Counted from the stretch's first letter, positions 46,662 to 56,627 are shown. The stretch: DNA of 64,000 bases from Taibaiella sp. (GCA_021740995.1 JAIOYR010000010.1:1-64000); one strand, 5' to 3'. Program-made: numbers and translations. Notes: generated from the sequence alone by a model not told the origin.

Positions 46662-47510
46662 CTACAAATTATCCTTAGCAATCACTGTCCAGTCGCTTTT
46701 ACCATGACCATCCGCTATCCATCTGTCCATTTCTGCGGCTATAGCAGGTAGTACTACCAGTGGAATCCCTGCCTGCTGGGCCTCATTCATCATCAACCCG
46801 GCATCTTTACGTGCCATATCCAGCTCCCACGATGGCTTATCAAACGTCCCTGCGGTCATTCTTTTTAACCTTGCCGGCAACATAGCTCCCGGGTTCCATT
46901 CATTGAATAATGCAGATATGTCGCTGGCAGGAATACCCAATGCCTTGCTGAGTGCCAGCATATCAGAGATGCCTGCAGTAAAGGCTATCAGAAACAGATT
47001 GCCGAGTAGTTTTATACCTGCAGCCTTGCCGGTTTCAGCACCAAAGTTTATTACCTTACCGGTCATTTTCTCCAGCTCAGGCAGCACCGCGGCGATAGCA
47101 TCCTGCTCGCCCGACACCAGCATATAACCGGTACTCTCCAGCGCATTCGGCGGCCCCATAAATACAGGTGCATGAATGTATGTAAACCCCTTTTCTTTCC
47201 ATTTTTCAGTACGTTCCTTAGCACCTTCCACAGAGGTAGTGGTATGGTCTACAATTACTACACCTGGCTCAAAACCTACACTGGCTGCATTAAGTACCTT
47301 GTTTACACTTACATCGTCCTTCAGTGTAAGATGTATTCTGCTTACGCCTTTTACCGCGTCTACTATTTTATCAAAAGCTACTGCCCCATCAGCTTCCAAA
47401 GCTTTTGCTTTTTCTGCTGTTCTGTTCCACACCTGTACCTGTGTTCCTTTCAGCAGCATTGCCTTCACAAAACCTGTGCCTAACAGACCTGTACCTAAAT
47501 AAGCTATCAT
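46662..47510 (-). CDS. NAD(P)-binding beta-hydroxyacid dehydrogenase-like protein
   Basis: 282 aa. The Rossmann motif is YLGTGLLGTGF (residues ~4-14), followed by VWNRTAEKAKAL (NADP-type). The middle segment HAPVFMGPPNALESTG resembles the substrate-binding motif of 6-phosphogluconate/3-hydroxyisobutyrate-type dehydrogenases. The conserved catalytic Lys falls in GKAAGIKLLGNLFLIAF. The substrate is unknown; imine reductases and glyoxylate reductases share this fold. It is convergent with uvrC (9 nt between stops). Confidence 0.88.
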   Translation of the reverse strand: MIAYLGTGLLGTGFVKAMLLKGTQVQVWNRTAEKAKALEADGAVAFDKIVDAVKGVSRIHLTLKDDVSVNKVLNAASVGFEPGVVIVDHTTTSVEGAKERTEKWKEKGFTYIHAPVFMGPPNALESTGYMLVSGEQDAIAAVLPELEKMTGKVINFGAETGKAAGIKLLGNLFLIAFTAGISDMLALSKALGIPASDISALFNEWNPGAMLPARLKRMTAGTFDKPSWELDMARKDAGLMMNEAQQAGIPLVVLPAIAAEMDRWIADGHGKSDWTVIAKDNL

Positions 47511-47550
47511 AATATTTTATATTTTTTTGTTTAATTCAAACCGATTTTCA

Positions 47551-48168
47551 TCAAAACAGATGTGCCCACTCGCCAGCCCCTTCCCGCACCAAAACCGGCG
47601 TACCACCAGTACAATCTATTACCGTTGATGAAAGTATTCTACCAGAGCCACCATTTATCACTATATCTACTACATTCCCAAATGCCTCATACATTATTTC
47701 CGGGTCAGTGTAGTATTCTACATCTACATCCATAGGAAGCGAGGCACTCATTAACGGATGCCCAAGCTCCCTAACTATGCTCATGCAAATCTTGTTATCC
47801 GGTATACGGATACCAACCGTATCTTTTTTAGTTTTCAACTGCCTGGGCACTTGCTTACTCGCATCCAGTATGAAAGTGTAAGGCCCGGGTAGTGCTGCCT
47901 TTAGCAATCTAAATATGGGTGTAGGCACGCTCTTTGCATAGTCGCTAAGATGGCTTAGATCAGAACAAATAAATGAAAACTGTGCTTTTTTCACATCAAT
48001 CCCCTTTATGCGGGCTATGCGGGCTATAGCATCGGCGTTAAAAATATTGCACCCTATACCATAAATAGTATCGGTAGGATAAATGATAACACCTCCGTTT
48101 CGCAAACATTCCACTACCGTTTTGATATGGCGCGGTTGCGGATCATCGGGATGAATTTCCAACAACAT
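47551..48168 (-). CDS. L-threonylcarbamoyladenylate synthase (YrdC/Sua5 family)
   Basis: 205 aa from the ATG at 48168; 20 residues upstream to 48228 are not family-like. The nucleotide-binding motif is GGVIIYPTDTIYGIGC (~23-38), with the segments KKAQFSFICSDLSHLSDYA and GPYTFIL and the basic pocket TVGIRIPDNKIC. The enzyme makes threonylcarbamoyl-AMP, the donor for the t6A37 tRNA modification. It has no C-terminal Sua5 domain, so it is the YrdC/TsaC form. MtaB (35.4 kb) acts on its product. Confidence 0.9.
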   Translation of the reverse strand: MLLEIHPDDPQPRHIKTVVECLRNGGVIIYPTDTIYGIGCNIFNADAIARIARIKGIDVKKAQFSFICSDLSHLSDYAKSVPTPIFRLLKAALPGPYTFILDASKQVPRQLKTKKDTVGIRIPDNKICMSIVRELGHPLMSASLPMDVDVEYYTDPEIMYEAFGNVVDIVINGGSGRILSSTVIDCTGGTPVLVREGAGEWAHLF

Positions 48169-48314
48169 TCGTCTTCTTTTTTTAAAGGTACTAAAGAAGC
48201 CCGCAACATTCCCTAAAAAATGCATCATTATTCTGTTATCCGAAACTTATTTAACAGTCATATACCTGTTTTTGACTTCCTCTATTTACTTTTGACCTCA
48301 CAAGCACTCTTATT

Positions 48315-49145
48315 TTGCAATTATCTATCATCATACCCACCTGGAACAATCTTGCTTTTGCAAAACTATGCGTGGACAGTATTAGAAAAAACTCGGCATA
48401 CGACCATCAGGTGATCCTGCACATCAACGATGGGAGCGATGGCACACTGGATTGGGCAATATCCTGTGAGCTCGACTATACGCATACTCCTGGCAATGCC
48501 GGCATTTGCATTGCCGTAAATGAAGCCGGAGGACTTGCCCGGCACAACTATATTGTGTACATGAATGACGATATGTATGTCTGCCCTGAATGGGATGTGC
48601 ATATTGCCGAGGAGATAAACAATGCAGGAACAGATAATTTCATGTTTTCGAGCACCATGATAGAGCCTGCCGACCACGGCAACCCATGCGTGATAAACAG
48701 AGATTATGGCACCAGTATTGAAACATTTGACGAGACCAGATTGCTACAGGAATGTAATACTATAGATAAGCCCGACTGGACAGGCGCTACATGGCCACCC
48801 ACTATTGTGCATCGCAAATATTGGCTTATAACAGGTGGCTACAGTATAGAGCTAAGCCCCGGGGTAAGCAGCGACGACGATTTTGCTATGAAAATGTGGT
48901 ACGCCGGGTGCCGCCTGTACAAGGGTATAGGAAAAAGCAGAGTTTACCATTTTCAATCAAAATCAACCCTCAGAATAAAGAAGAACAACGGGCGCAAACA
49001 ATTCCTGATGAAATGGGGCATCAACCAGTCTACTTTCAATAAATATTACATCAGGCGCGGCACACCATACACCGGTTTGCTCTCTGACCCTGTAAATATG
49101 GAATGGGAAAATATCAGAGCATGGCTCAAAAGAAAGGTCATGTAA
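48315..49145 (+). CDS. Glycosyltransferase family 2
   Basis: 276 aa with a TTG start at 48315; the next in-frame ATG would cut off the GT-A nucleotide-binding segment. The motif LSIIIPTWNN at the N-terminus and the DXD-like MNDDMYV (~78-84, metal and sugar-nucleotide binding) fit GT2. PGVSSDDDFAMKMWYAGCRLY (~183-203, split) carries the acidic catalytic residues. It has no membrane helix. The product could be a surface or lipid-linked glycan; the context gives no hint. Confidence 0.85.
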   Translation: MQLSIIIPTWNNLAFAKLCVDSIRKNSAYDHQVILHINDGSDGTLDWAISCELDYTHTPGNAGICIAVNEAGGLARHNYIVYMNDDMYVCPEWDVHIAEEINNAGTDNFMFSSTMIEPADHGNPCVINRDYGTSIETFDETRLLQECNTIDKPDWTGATWPPTIVHRKYWLITGGYSIELSPGVSSDDDFAMKMWYAGCRLYKGIGKSRVYHFQSKSTLRIKKNNGRKQFLMKWGINQSTFNKYYIRRGTPYTGLLSDPVNMEWENIRAWLKRKVM

Positions 49146-49189
49146 AAAATATAGGTTTGATAACCTTTAAAAAAGTCATCAAACCTATA
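49144..49189 (-). terminator. Intrinsic terminator downstream of lon
   Basis: The 12-bp arms TATAGGTTTGAT and ATCAAACCTATA (perfect) enclose a 16-nt loop. On the minus strand they run into six T (plus A at 49144-49149). It lies 18 nt past the lon stop and overlaps the 3' end of the convergent GT2 gene. Confidence 0.75.
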
Positions 49190-49206
49190 ACGGCATTAAG
49201 CAATGC

Positions 49207-51630
49207 CTACTTTTTCATCAATGCCAATCCCAGAACCTCTGCAGCGTTTTCTACATAATGAAACCGTAGTCCTTTCACGTATTGTGCATTGATTTCTTCC
49301 ACATCTTTCCGATTCTGGTTGCACATGACTATATCCTTTATTCCGGCACGTTTTGCAGCCAGTATTTTCTCTTTTATGCCACCTACCGCCAGTACCTGAC
49401 CACGCAGGGTTATCTCACCCGTCATTGCATAATAGGGTTTTACTTTACGACCGGTAAATGCCGATGCCAGTGACGTTAGCATGGTAATGCCTGCACTTGG
49501 TCCATCTTTAGGTACTGCACCTTCGGGCACATGTATGTGTATATTTACCTCTTCAAACCTGTTGATATCAATATTAAATTCATCTGCATGAGCTCTCAGA
49601 AAGGATAAAGCGGTAGTTGCACTCTCCTTCATCACAGTCCCCAAATTCCCGGTAAGGGTAACAACACCCTTCCCTTTTGACAATGAAGTCTCTATAAATA
49701 ATATATCGCCTCCTACAGACGTCCATGCCAGTCCCACCACTACGCCGGGAGGATGCCCTTTGGTGTAGATATCATTTGTATAACGTGGTTTTCCTAAAGC
49801 CACCTCTACCCTTTCATCTGTAAGCTGTGGTGCCACTTCATCTTCCATAGCTACCTGCTTGGCTACAGAGCGCATTATGCCCGCCAATAGTCTGTCCAGT
49901 TCACGCACACCGCTTTCGCGGGTATACTCCTGTATGATTTTCAAAATCACCTTGTCAGGAAACTTCAGCGGCACCTTACCAAGACCATGCATTTCCTTTT
50001 GCTTAGGTATCAGGTGCCTTTTAGCAATCTCCGTTTTTTCCTCCGGCGAGTAGCCGGATAATTGAATGATTTCCAGACGGTCGCGTAGTGCCGGTTGTAT
50101 ATCACTCAGACTATTTGCCGTAGCTATAAAAAGAACCTTAGAGAGGTCATACTCCAGCTCCAGATAGTTGTCATAAAACGAGTTGTTTTGCTCAGGATCA
50201 AGTATCTCCAGCAGGGCAGAGCTCGGGTCACCCCTGAAGTCTTTACCCAGCTTATCCACCTCATCAAGTATAAATACTGGGTTAGATGTTTTTACTTTCC
50301 GTATCGACTGAATGATTCGACCAGGCATAGCACCAATGTATGTTTTGCGATGACCGCGCAGCTCACTTTCATCGTGCAATCCACCCAGACTCAGGCGCAC
50401 ATATTTGCGACTGATAGCGGAGGCAATACTCCTGCCCAGCGATGTCTTACCGATACCGGGAGGTCCTACAAAACACAATATAGGCGACTTCATATCACCC
50501 TTTAGCTTCAGCACTGCCAGATACTCCAGTATACGATCCTTAATCTTATCCATACCATAGTGGTCACTGTCCAGCACTTTTTGCGCTTTTTTCAGGTCGT
50601 AGCTGTCCTGTGTATAAGTGTCCCAGGGCAAATCCAGCATCAGGTCCAGGTGATTGTATATCACCGAATAGTCGGGGGTGCTGGAGTGCATACGCTCCAG
50701 TTTTTCTATATTTTTTTTGAAGAGTGATTTTGCACTGTCCGGCCACTTCATTTCCTCTGCACGCTTCTGCAGGTCTTTAATCTCCCGGTCATTGGGGTCG
50801 CCACCCAACTCTTCCTTTATCGACTTCATCTGCTGTTGCAGGAAGTATTCGCGCTGCTGGCGGTCTATGTCAGCACGTGTTTTATTAGTTATCTCATTTT
50901 TCAGCTCCACCAATTGCAGTTCAGACTGCAGTAGATTCAGCAATTTCTCAGCACGAAGCGTAATATTATTCTCCTCCAGCATCGCCTGCTTTTCATGCAG
51001 CTTTGAAGAAATATTAGAAGCTATAAAGTGCATCAAAAAAGACTGTTGCTCTATGTTTCGCAACACTATACCCGCCTCGCTGGGAATATTAGGGGATTGC
51101 TGTGCAATACGTTCTCCATAATCTTTGATAGAAGATATCAGCGCATCGAACGAAGGATCTTTCTTTGGATACTCATCTTCCAGATAAGCAACCTGCGCTA
51201 CATAATACGGGTCGGTTTGTGTATACTTTTCTATTTTGAAACGCATCCTGCCCATGATAAACAGCGTGATATTGCCATCCGGCATTTTAATCTGCTTCAC
51301 TACCTTGGCCAGGGTGCCTATTTCATATATATCATCAGGTCCCGGATTATCGTTATTACTGTCCTTTTGGGCTATTACTCCTATCCATTTATCGGTACGC
51401 TGTGCTTCTGCAATTGCTTTTACAGACTTTTCGCGGGCTACTGTTATTGGCAGCACCACATTTGGGAACAAAACGGTGTTGCGCAATGCAATTATGGGCA
51501 GATTAGCAGGCAGTGAGGCTCGTTCTTCTTCATTCATTTCATCCTCACCAAGCGGCACAATGGGCATAAACTCCATTTCCTGCTCATTCTGATTCAGTAA
51601 CATATCAAACATTGAGTTTATTTCAGACAT
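49207..51630 (-). CDS. lon: ATP-dependent Lon protease (endopeptidase La)
   Basis: 807 aa. The N-terminal substrate domain (LPIIALRNTVLFPNVVLPITV) precedes the AAA+ domain with Walker A GPPGIGKTSLGRS and Walker B FILDEVDKLG. The C-terminal protease domain has catalytic Ser712 (DGPSAGITML) and Lys755 (GGIKEKILAA). Lon degrades damaged and regulatory proteins. A TAACTTTG box on the minus strand ends five nucleotides before the start codon. Confidence 0.97.
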   Translation of the reverse strand: MSEINSMFDMLLNQNEQEMEFMPIVPLGEDEMNEEERASLPANLPIIALRNTVLFPNVVLPITVAREKSVKAIAEAQRTDKWIGVIAQKDSNNDNPGPDDIYEIGTLAKVVKQIKMPDGNITLFIMGRMRFKIEKYTQTDPYYVAQVAYLEDEYPKKDPSFDALISSIKDYGERIAQQSPNIPSEAGIVLRNIEQQSFLMHFIASNISSKLHEKQAMLEENNITLRAEKLLNLLQSELQLVELKNEITNKTRADIDRQQREYFLQQQMKSIKEELGGDPNDREIKDLQKRAEEMKWPDSAKSLFKKNIEKLERMHSSTPDYSVIYNHLDLMLDLPWDTYTQDSYDLKKAQKVLDSDHYGMDKIKDRILEYLAVLKLKGDMKSPILCFVGPPGIGKTSLGRSIASAISRKYVRLSLGGLHDESELRGHRKTYIGAMPGRIIQSIRKVKTSNPVFILDEVDKLGKDFRGDPSSALLEILDPEQNNSFYDNYLELEYDLSKVLFIATANSLSDIQPALRDRLEIIQLSGYSPEEKTEIAKRHLIPKQKEMHGLGKVPLKFPDKVILKIIQEYTRESGVRELDRLLAGIMRSVAKQVAMEDEVAPQLTDERVEVALGKPRYTNDIYTKGHPPGVVVGLAWTSVGGDILFIETSLSKGKGVVTLTGNLGTVMKESATTALSFLRAHADEFNIDINRFEEVNIHIHVPEGAVPKDGPSAGITMLTSLASAFTGRKVKPYYAMTGEITLRGQVLAVGGIKEKILAAKRAGIKDIVMCNQNRKDVEEINAQYVKGLRFHYVENAAEVLGLALMKK

Positions 51631-51635
51631 TATGA

Positions 51636-51643
51636 CAAAGTTA
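51636..51643 (-). promoter_or_regulatory. Candidate -7 box of the lon promoter
   Basis: The minus strand reads TAACTTTG, an exact TAnnTTTG match. Its last base is 6 nt from the start codon at 51630. Transcription would begin at or very near the start codon; a downstream Met (51612) is an alternative start. Confidence 0.4.
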
Positions 51644-51825
51644 TCCCTATTTCTCTACTAAAATAAGGGAAAAGATAAAGGGCAATACTTATGCCAAGTA
51701 CAATAATCGGCAATTATTGCAGAAAAAAGCAGGAATTACACGAACACTTAAGACAAAAAGAATCATCTGCAATATTTCTTATTCAGATTGTCCGGCATCT
51801 TCTTCCTTCCCAAACGCGCAATTCG

Positions 51826-52533
51826 CTATTGTGAATTAACAGGTCTGTTGTAACTGCGAAAACGGGTAACACTTGTTTTGATGTAATTGTAGAAAGTATA
51901 GTCATTCATACTTCTCAGTTGATCGTAGGAAGGTCTGAATCTTCTGATATAATTGGTAAGGCTATCACCGCTAAGCCCGCTTATTCGGGTTATTAGGTCT
52001 TTGTTGAACGTAAAGTCTACATACTTTTCCTTTTCATAATTGCTATAATCCTCTTGAAATTTCCAAATCATTCTGTTTTTCTTGCTAAGTGCTGAGAAAG
52101 GGCTTTTTATTTTTTCCATCGCAGACATACGTGGAAAATCTAACTGATGCTGAAAATACTCCCGAAACCGGATACTGTCTCTTTTGTTATCATATCGGTT
52201 ACTGTTTGCAGCATATATATCGGAAGGAGGCGTAATGCCCCTTTCTAGAATGATGCGAAAGTACTCAGGCATGTACCCTTGTGGTATACGTACCCGGGTT
52301 ACTTTGAACCCCGGCTTTTTGAAAACCAGCAATTCTCCGGCTGCGGCTGCAATTACAAAACTTCCATCAGCAACTGTCGTGATAGTTACGTTATTATAAG
52401 TATTCTCTATCACTACACCCTCTATTGGCTTCTTACTATCCATATCCAAAGCCTCACCATGAATAATCTGCCCAAACAGATTTGTGGACATTAGTAAAAC
52501 CAATAAAAAAAATGGAACAGCTCTTACAGGCAT
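51826..52533 (-). CDS. Exported protein with CarboxypepD-regulatory-like N-terminal domain
   Basis: 235 aa with a signal peptide (FFLLVLLMSTNLFGQ). Residues ~22-100 match the carboxypeptidase-regulatory-like (beta-sandwich) fold: HGEALDMDSKKPIEGVVIE, NNVTITTVADGSFVI and ELLVFKKPGFKVTRVRIP. The C-terminal half is basic and helical and unrecognised. Similar Bacteroidota proteins sit at the cell envelope. It is transcribed alone. Confidence 0.75.
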   Translation of the reverse strand: MPVRAVPFFLLVLLMSTNLFGQIIHGEALDMDSKKPIEGVVIENTYNNVTITTVADGSFVIAAAAGELLVFKKPGFKVTRVRIPQGYMPEYFRIILERGITPPSDIYAANSNRYDNKRDSIRFREYFQHQLDFPRMSAMEKIKSPFSALSKKNRMIWKFQEDYSNYEKEKYVDFTFNKDLITRISGLSGDSLTNYIRRFRPSYDQLRSMNDYTFYNYIKTSVTRFRSYNRPVNSQ

Positions 52534-52578
52534 AACGTTTGCTAAATTACTGTTTAGCTGATTTATTCAAGCCTTATT

Positions 52579-52614
52579 TTTGTTAAAAATGAAAGTATTG
52601 CTGCTGTATCTTTG
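52579..52614 (+). promoter_or_regulatory. Candidate promoter of pyrD
   Basis: TTTG (52579-52582) and TATCTTTG (52607-52614) are separated by 24 nt, a little longer than the usual 19-21. The box is 29 nt before the ATG at 52644. Confidence 0.4.
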
Positions 52615-52643
52615 CCAAACTCAATACACTCAGACATAGCATC

Positions 52644-53675
52644 ATGTATACACTTATTAGAAAAATCCTCTTCCGTATAGACGCAGAAAAAGTACACTAC
52701 ATGGTTATGGGGTGGCTCAGTGCCGCTTATTCAGTTCCTTTCATCAGGTCAATACTCAAAAGTATGTTTGTAGTGAAACATCCGTCACTGCAACGTACGC
52801 TGTGGGGTATTACTTTTCCTAACCCCGTGGGGCTTGCTGCTGGTTTCGACAAAGATGCGAAATTCACCGACCCGCTAGCTTGTCTGGGATTTGGTTTTAT
52901 AGAGATTGGCACCCTAACTCCAAGACCGCAATCCGGAAATCCAAAGCCCAGACTATTTAGGTTGCCTGCAGACAGGGCGCTGATTAACCGTATGGGCTTC
53001 AATAATGATGGGGTTTCAGAAGCAGTATTACGTCTGAGAAAGAGAAACGAAAAAATCATCATTGGAGGCAATATAGGCAAGAATAAAGACACTCCTAATG
53101 AGCAGGCTGCAGATGATTATGAAAAATGCTTCCTGCAACTTTACGATGTTGCCGACTACTTTGTAGTAAATGTAAGCAGCCCCAACACACCGGGATTACG
53201 TGCGCTTCAGGACAAAGAACCGCTTACACAACTACTTACAAGGCTACAGACACTCAACAAACAAAAAGGCGGCAAAAAGCCATTGCTGCTAAAGATTGCG
53301 CCCGACCTGACTAACGAACAATTGGACGATATCATAGACATTATTCGTACCACAAAGCTTGATGGAATAGTATCATCCAATACAACTATCGACAGGAGCG
53401 GACTTAGTACAGCTGAAACAGAAGTTGCAGCAATAGGTATGGGCGGTCTTAGTGGAGCCCCACTCCGCAAACGTTCTACGGATGTTATCAGGTATATGCA
53501 CACAAACAGCAATGGTAAGATACCAATTATTGCATCGGGTGGCATTTTCACAGCAGCTGATGCTAAAGAAAAGCTCGACGCTGGCGCATCGCTTGTTCAG
53601 GTATATACAGGATTCATCTACGAAGGTCCCGCTATTGCCGGTAATATTTGTAAGGGTTTATCTGCCCTAAAATAA
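52644..53675 (+). CDS. pyrD: Dihydroorotate dehydrogenase (quinone), class 2
   Basis: 343 aa. The N-terminal hydrophobic helices and the FMN segment [15 protein letters not shown] point to the membrane-associated, quinone-using class 2. Further hallmarks are [29 protein letters not shown], the catalytic Ser in [25 protein letters not shown] and the FMN phosphate site [11 protein letters not shown]. It oxidises dihydroorotate in pyrimidine synthesis. Confidence 0.96.
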   Translation: MYTLIRKILFRIDAEKVHYMVMGWLSAAYSVPFIRSILKSMFVVKHPSLQRTLWGITFPNPVGLAAGFDKDAKFTDPLACLGFGFIEIGTLTPRPQSGNPKPRLFRLPADRALINRMGFNNDGVSEAVLRLRKRNEKIIIGGNIGKNKDTPNEQAADDYEKCFLQLYDVADYFVVNVSSPNTPGLRALQDKEPLTQLLTRLQTLNKQKGGKKPLLLKIAPDLTNEQLDDIIDIIRTTKLDGIVSSNTTIDRSGLSTAETEVAAIGMGGLSGAPLRKRSTDVIRYMHTNSNGKIPIIASGGIFTAADAKEKLDAGASLVQVYTGFIYEGPAIAGNICKGLSALK

Positions 53676-53890
53676 AGCAGTTATAAAATTTAATATTCCT
53701 GAAGAAATTCGAAATCTACTTCAAAAAATGAGCATAATTATTATAATAATTATATGTTTATCAATTTTAAATATATTTTAAAAAACAGGTAATTTTTATA
53801 CCTTAACATACGCTTACCATGATTAATATTTGTTTTGCAGATTTATATACCTAAAATTGTGAAGTGAATTAAACGTCAAACCAATATTTA

Positions 53891-55141
53891 ATGAAGATGA
53901 GTCAAGATGCTCCTCAAGATAGTGAAGAACAGAAAGCAACTTCTAAGAAAGATACCATTCTATATGGACGTATTACCAAAAAGAAGTTCAAAGACATAAT
54001 CAGATACAACGAAAAAGTAACCAGAAGCACGTACGATTACAAAGAAACCTTCAAAAGTGCATTCGACTTTTCAGGTATAGGCATGGCACTAGTGAGTCCT
54101 GAAGGTAATATTCTGGATGTAAATACCGCTTTTTGTAACTTCATAGGTTATACAAAACCTGAGTTGTTAGAGTACAACTTTCTGGACCTGGGACATCCCG
54201 ATGATAATGATAATGATAACACATTGCTAAGTAGAATGTTATCGAACGTACTTAACTATTACACCCTTGAAAAAAGGTATATCTCAAAGCAGAATACTAT
54301 ACTTTGGGGAATGCACACCATTTCTAAGGTTCGCAATAACAATGGTTCGATTGAATATTATGTGATGCAGGTCGTAGACATCACGCGCCGCAAAACACTT
54401 GCCGATGAACTGAACCGCAAAAACAGCGAACTGGAAGCAATCAGAACCGGACTCATAAATCGGATCAACCAACTGGAAGAACTTAATAATATTATAGCTC
54501 ACAATCTGCGTGGACCAGCCAACAATATTACTATGCTCGTAGAGATGCTGAAGGAAAAGTATGAGCAAAAAGATGAGCAGGATACAGGCCTAGAAGTCAA
54601 AGATATAATTGATTACCTGAAAGAAGGAAGCAACTCTTTGGTAACAAGCCTAAATACGCTGGTGGATGTGGTAGAAATAAGCATGAAAAGGGATATACCC
54701 TTTGATGAATGTGATGTGTACACCATTACTCACGAAATATTGGATCAGCTAAATAGTTTAGTGTTTGAAACAGGAGCATTTGTTCAGCTGGAATTGAATG
54801 TTAAAACAATTCATTACCCAAAAGTTTTTTTGGAAAGCATTATTTATAACCTGCTAAGCAATGCGTTAAAATACCTTAGTCCGGACAGGATACCGGACAT
54901 ACTCATAAAAACATATGAGCAGGATGGGAAGATAAAACTTTCTGTTAAAGACAATGGCTTGGGTATAGATCTGGTGAAATATGGCAATAAATTATTCAAA
55001 CTAAATCAAGTTTTCCACAATCACCCAAACAGTAAAGGAATAGGTTTGTATATCACAAAAGCTCAGGTAGAGTCTTTTGGTGGCACCATAGAAGTAAAAA
55101 GCAGAGAAAACGAAGGGTCGGAATTTACTGTTACACTTTAA
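53891..55141 (+). CDS. Orphan cytoplasmic PAS-domain histidine kinase
   Basis: 416 aa. A PAS domain (~residues 45-165; IGMALVSPEGNILDVNTAFCNFIGYT) precedes a DHp region with the H-box IIAHNLRGPANNI and a HATPase domain. Its N-box is NLLSNALKYLSP and its G-boxes are KDNGLGID and SKGIGLYI. The HNLRGP form replaces the more common HELRTPL. There is no membrane segment and no adjacent response regulator. The stretch from pyrD to its start is AT-rich and featureless. Confidence 0.88.
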   Translation: MKMSQDAPQDSEEQKATSKKDTILYGRITKKKFKDIIRYNEKVTRSTYDYKETFKSAFDFSGIGMALVSPEGNILDVNTAFCNFIGYTKPELLEYNFLDLGHPDDNDNDNTLLSRMLSNVLNYYTLEKRYISKQNTILWGMHTISKVRNNNGSIEYYVMQVVDITRRKTLADELNRKNSELEAIRTGLINRINQLEELNNIIAHNLRGPANNITMLVEMLKEKYEQKDEQDTGLEVKDIIDYLKEGSNSLVTSLNTLVDVVEISMKRDIPFDECDVYTITHEILDQLNSLVFETGAFVQLELNVKTIHYPKVFLESIIYNLLSNALKYLSPDRIPDILIKTYEQDGKIKLSVKDNGLGIDLVKYGNKLFKLNQVFHNHPNSKGIGLYITKAQVESFGGTIEVKSRENEGSEFTVTL

Positions 55142-55173
55142 TCTAAGGCAATGTGGTCGAAATCGGTTGATTT

Positions 55174-55560
55174 TTACTTTTTGCGTGCTATTCCAATTAC
55201 AACAAATAACCACCCAAGTATAAAAAACAAACCACCTATTGGTGTAAGTATACCCCAAAAACCAATGCTACCACCGGTAATACTGAGCATAACCATAGCA
55301 TATAAAGAACCACTGAATAAGGCTATTCCTGTTATAAAAAAAACTGTTGCCTGCTTCAATTGCTTCTCCGGAAAATGAGCAAATAAAATACCTGTAATAA
55401 GCAATGCAAAACTGTGGTAAAAATGATATCGCACTCCGGTCTCGAAGATTGGTAGTTTTTCGGCTGGAAGTATTTCTTTGAGTGCATGAGCTCCAAAAGC
55501 CCCTAAAATTACGGCAACAGCCGCCAACGCCGCACCCGCTATTAATGCCTGTTTATACAT
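55174..55560 (-). CDS. DUF423 family membrane protein
   Basis: 128 aa with four predicted membrane helices, the pattern of DUF423 (YwdK-like): AGAALAAVAVILGAFGAHALK, YHFYHSFALLITGILFA, VFFITGIALFSGSLYAMVM and ITGGSIGFWGILTPIGGLFFILGWLFVVIG, written here in pieces. Function is unknown. The aroK stop overlaps its start by 8 nt, so the two are translated in sequence from one mRNA. Confidence 0.87.
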   Translation of the reverse strand: MYKQALIAGAALAAVAVILGAFGAHALKEILPAEKLPIFETGVRYHFYHSFALLITGILFAHFPEKQLKQATVFFITGIALFSGSLYAMVMLSITGGSIGFWGILTPIGGLFFILGWLFVVIGIARKK

Positions 55561-56092
55561 CTCTTAAAATTTCAACGAAGGTAGCAACTGAAATGTCTTT
55601 GGCTTGTAAAATATAATGAGCCTGATGATAATATTCTTTACGTTGAGTGTACAACATTTCCAATTGTTGCCTTATAGTATTCCTATTTGTGAGCAGCGGT
55701 CTGGTATTTTCTTCTTTTGTTAAGTTTCCAATCAGGAAATCAATATCTGCCGAGAGATACACTACCCTACCCGCTTCTTTCATCTGTTGCATATTATCAT
55801 AAAAGCATGGCGTACCACCACCACAGGCAACTACAGACGGTTCTGTATTATTTGTTGCAATCTGGTTCAGATAATTTCTTTCTTTCTCCCTGAAACTTGC
55901 TTCGCCATATTTAGCAAACAACTCAGTTATAGCCACCCCTTCACCATTTGCTATTAAAGTATCCAAATCTATAAATGGCAAGCCAATGTGTTGGGCAACA
56001 ATAGCCCCCCAATAACTTTTACCAACTCCCGGCATTCCTATCAGGAAAAGTTTGAAAGCCGGAATGAGAATAGCGACGGTTCTTTTTTGCAT
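55553..56092 (-). CDS. aroK: Shikimate kinase
   Basis: 179 aa. The P-loop is GMPGVGKS (residues 19-26), followed by the shikimate-binding FIDLDTLIANG, EASFREKERNYL and ACGGGTPC motifs. The enzyme phosphorylates shikimate at O3 in aromatic amino acid synthesis. The N-terminal extension of ~14 residues before KLFLIG is longer than usual. It overlaps the DUF423 gene by 8 nt and follows a small membrane protein gene after 12 nt, so the three form a minus-strand operon. Confidence 0.92.
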   Translation of the reverse strand: MQKRTVAILIPAFKLFLIGMPGVGKSYWGAIVAQHIGLPFIDLDTLIANGEGVAITELFAKYGEASFREKERNYLNQIATNNTEPSVVACGGGTPCFYDNMQQMKEAGRVVYLSADIDFLIGNLTKEENTRPLLTNRNTIRQQLEMLYTQRKEYYHQAHYILQAKDISVATFVEILRDV

Positions 56093-56104
56093 AATACTTT
56101 GAAA

Positions 56105-56509
56105 CTATTCTGACTGATTGTTATATTGAATATTATATAACCCTAGTAGCTCGGTCGCTGAAATCACTAAATACCATACAGCAAGTACAGGGCTAAGGTA
56201 TAACAATAACATAAGCGCAAGTATCATACTATTCATCGCAGCAGCTATCGCTGTCATTAGCAGAATAATGAGCACCACAAGCTCATACCAACCACGGCTT
56301 TTTGTTTTGTATTCTAGCGGCAACCTAAGCTTGTTGGCTATGCAACTTACCATTTGACTGGCACCGACCACAGTGTAACTTTGCAAAAGATTATCAAGAT
56401 GAAATAAACGTTTGTGATTTGGAAAAAGATAAAAAAACACCCACGGCAATGTCAAGGACAATACTTGCACCAAAATGTCTGCAGCTTTCCACCGCTTTAT
56501 TCCTTTCAT
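56105..56509 (-). CDS. Hypothetical four-helix membrane protein
   Basis: 134 aa. Hydrophobic segments at ~12-30 (ILVQVLSLTLPWVFFYLF), ~42-60, ~75-95 (LVVLIILLMTAIAAAMNSMI) and ~97-118 (ALMLLLYLSPVLAVWYLVIS). No family recognised. It is the first gene of a likely operon with aroK (12 nt) and DUF423. Confidence 0.65.
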   Translation of the reverse strand: MKGIKRWKAADILVQVLSLTLPWVFFYLFPNHKRLFHLDNLLQSYTVVGASQMVSCIANKLRLPLEYKTKSRGWYELVVLIILLMTAIAAAMNSMILALMLLLYLSPVLAVWYLVISATELLGLYNIQYNNQSE

Positions 56510-56627
56510 ACCACCCGAAAATAAGAAATGCGCTTCATATCACAACTATATTTTACGCTTCTTATTAATATTCCAGTCATGACCTTTTAAATTCGTAACT
56601 TTAAAAAAATGTTCCTCAACAAATATA

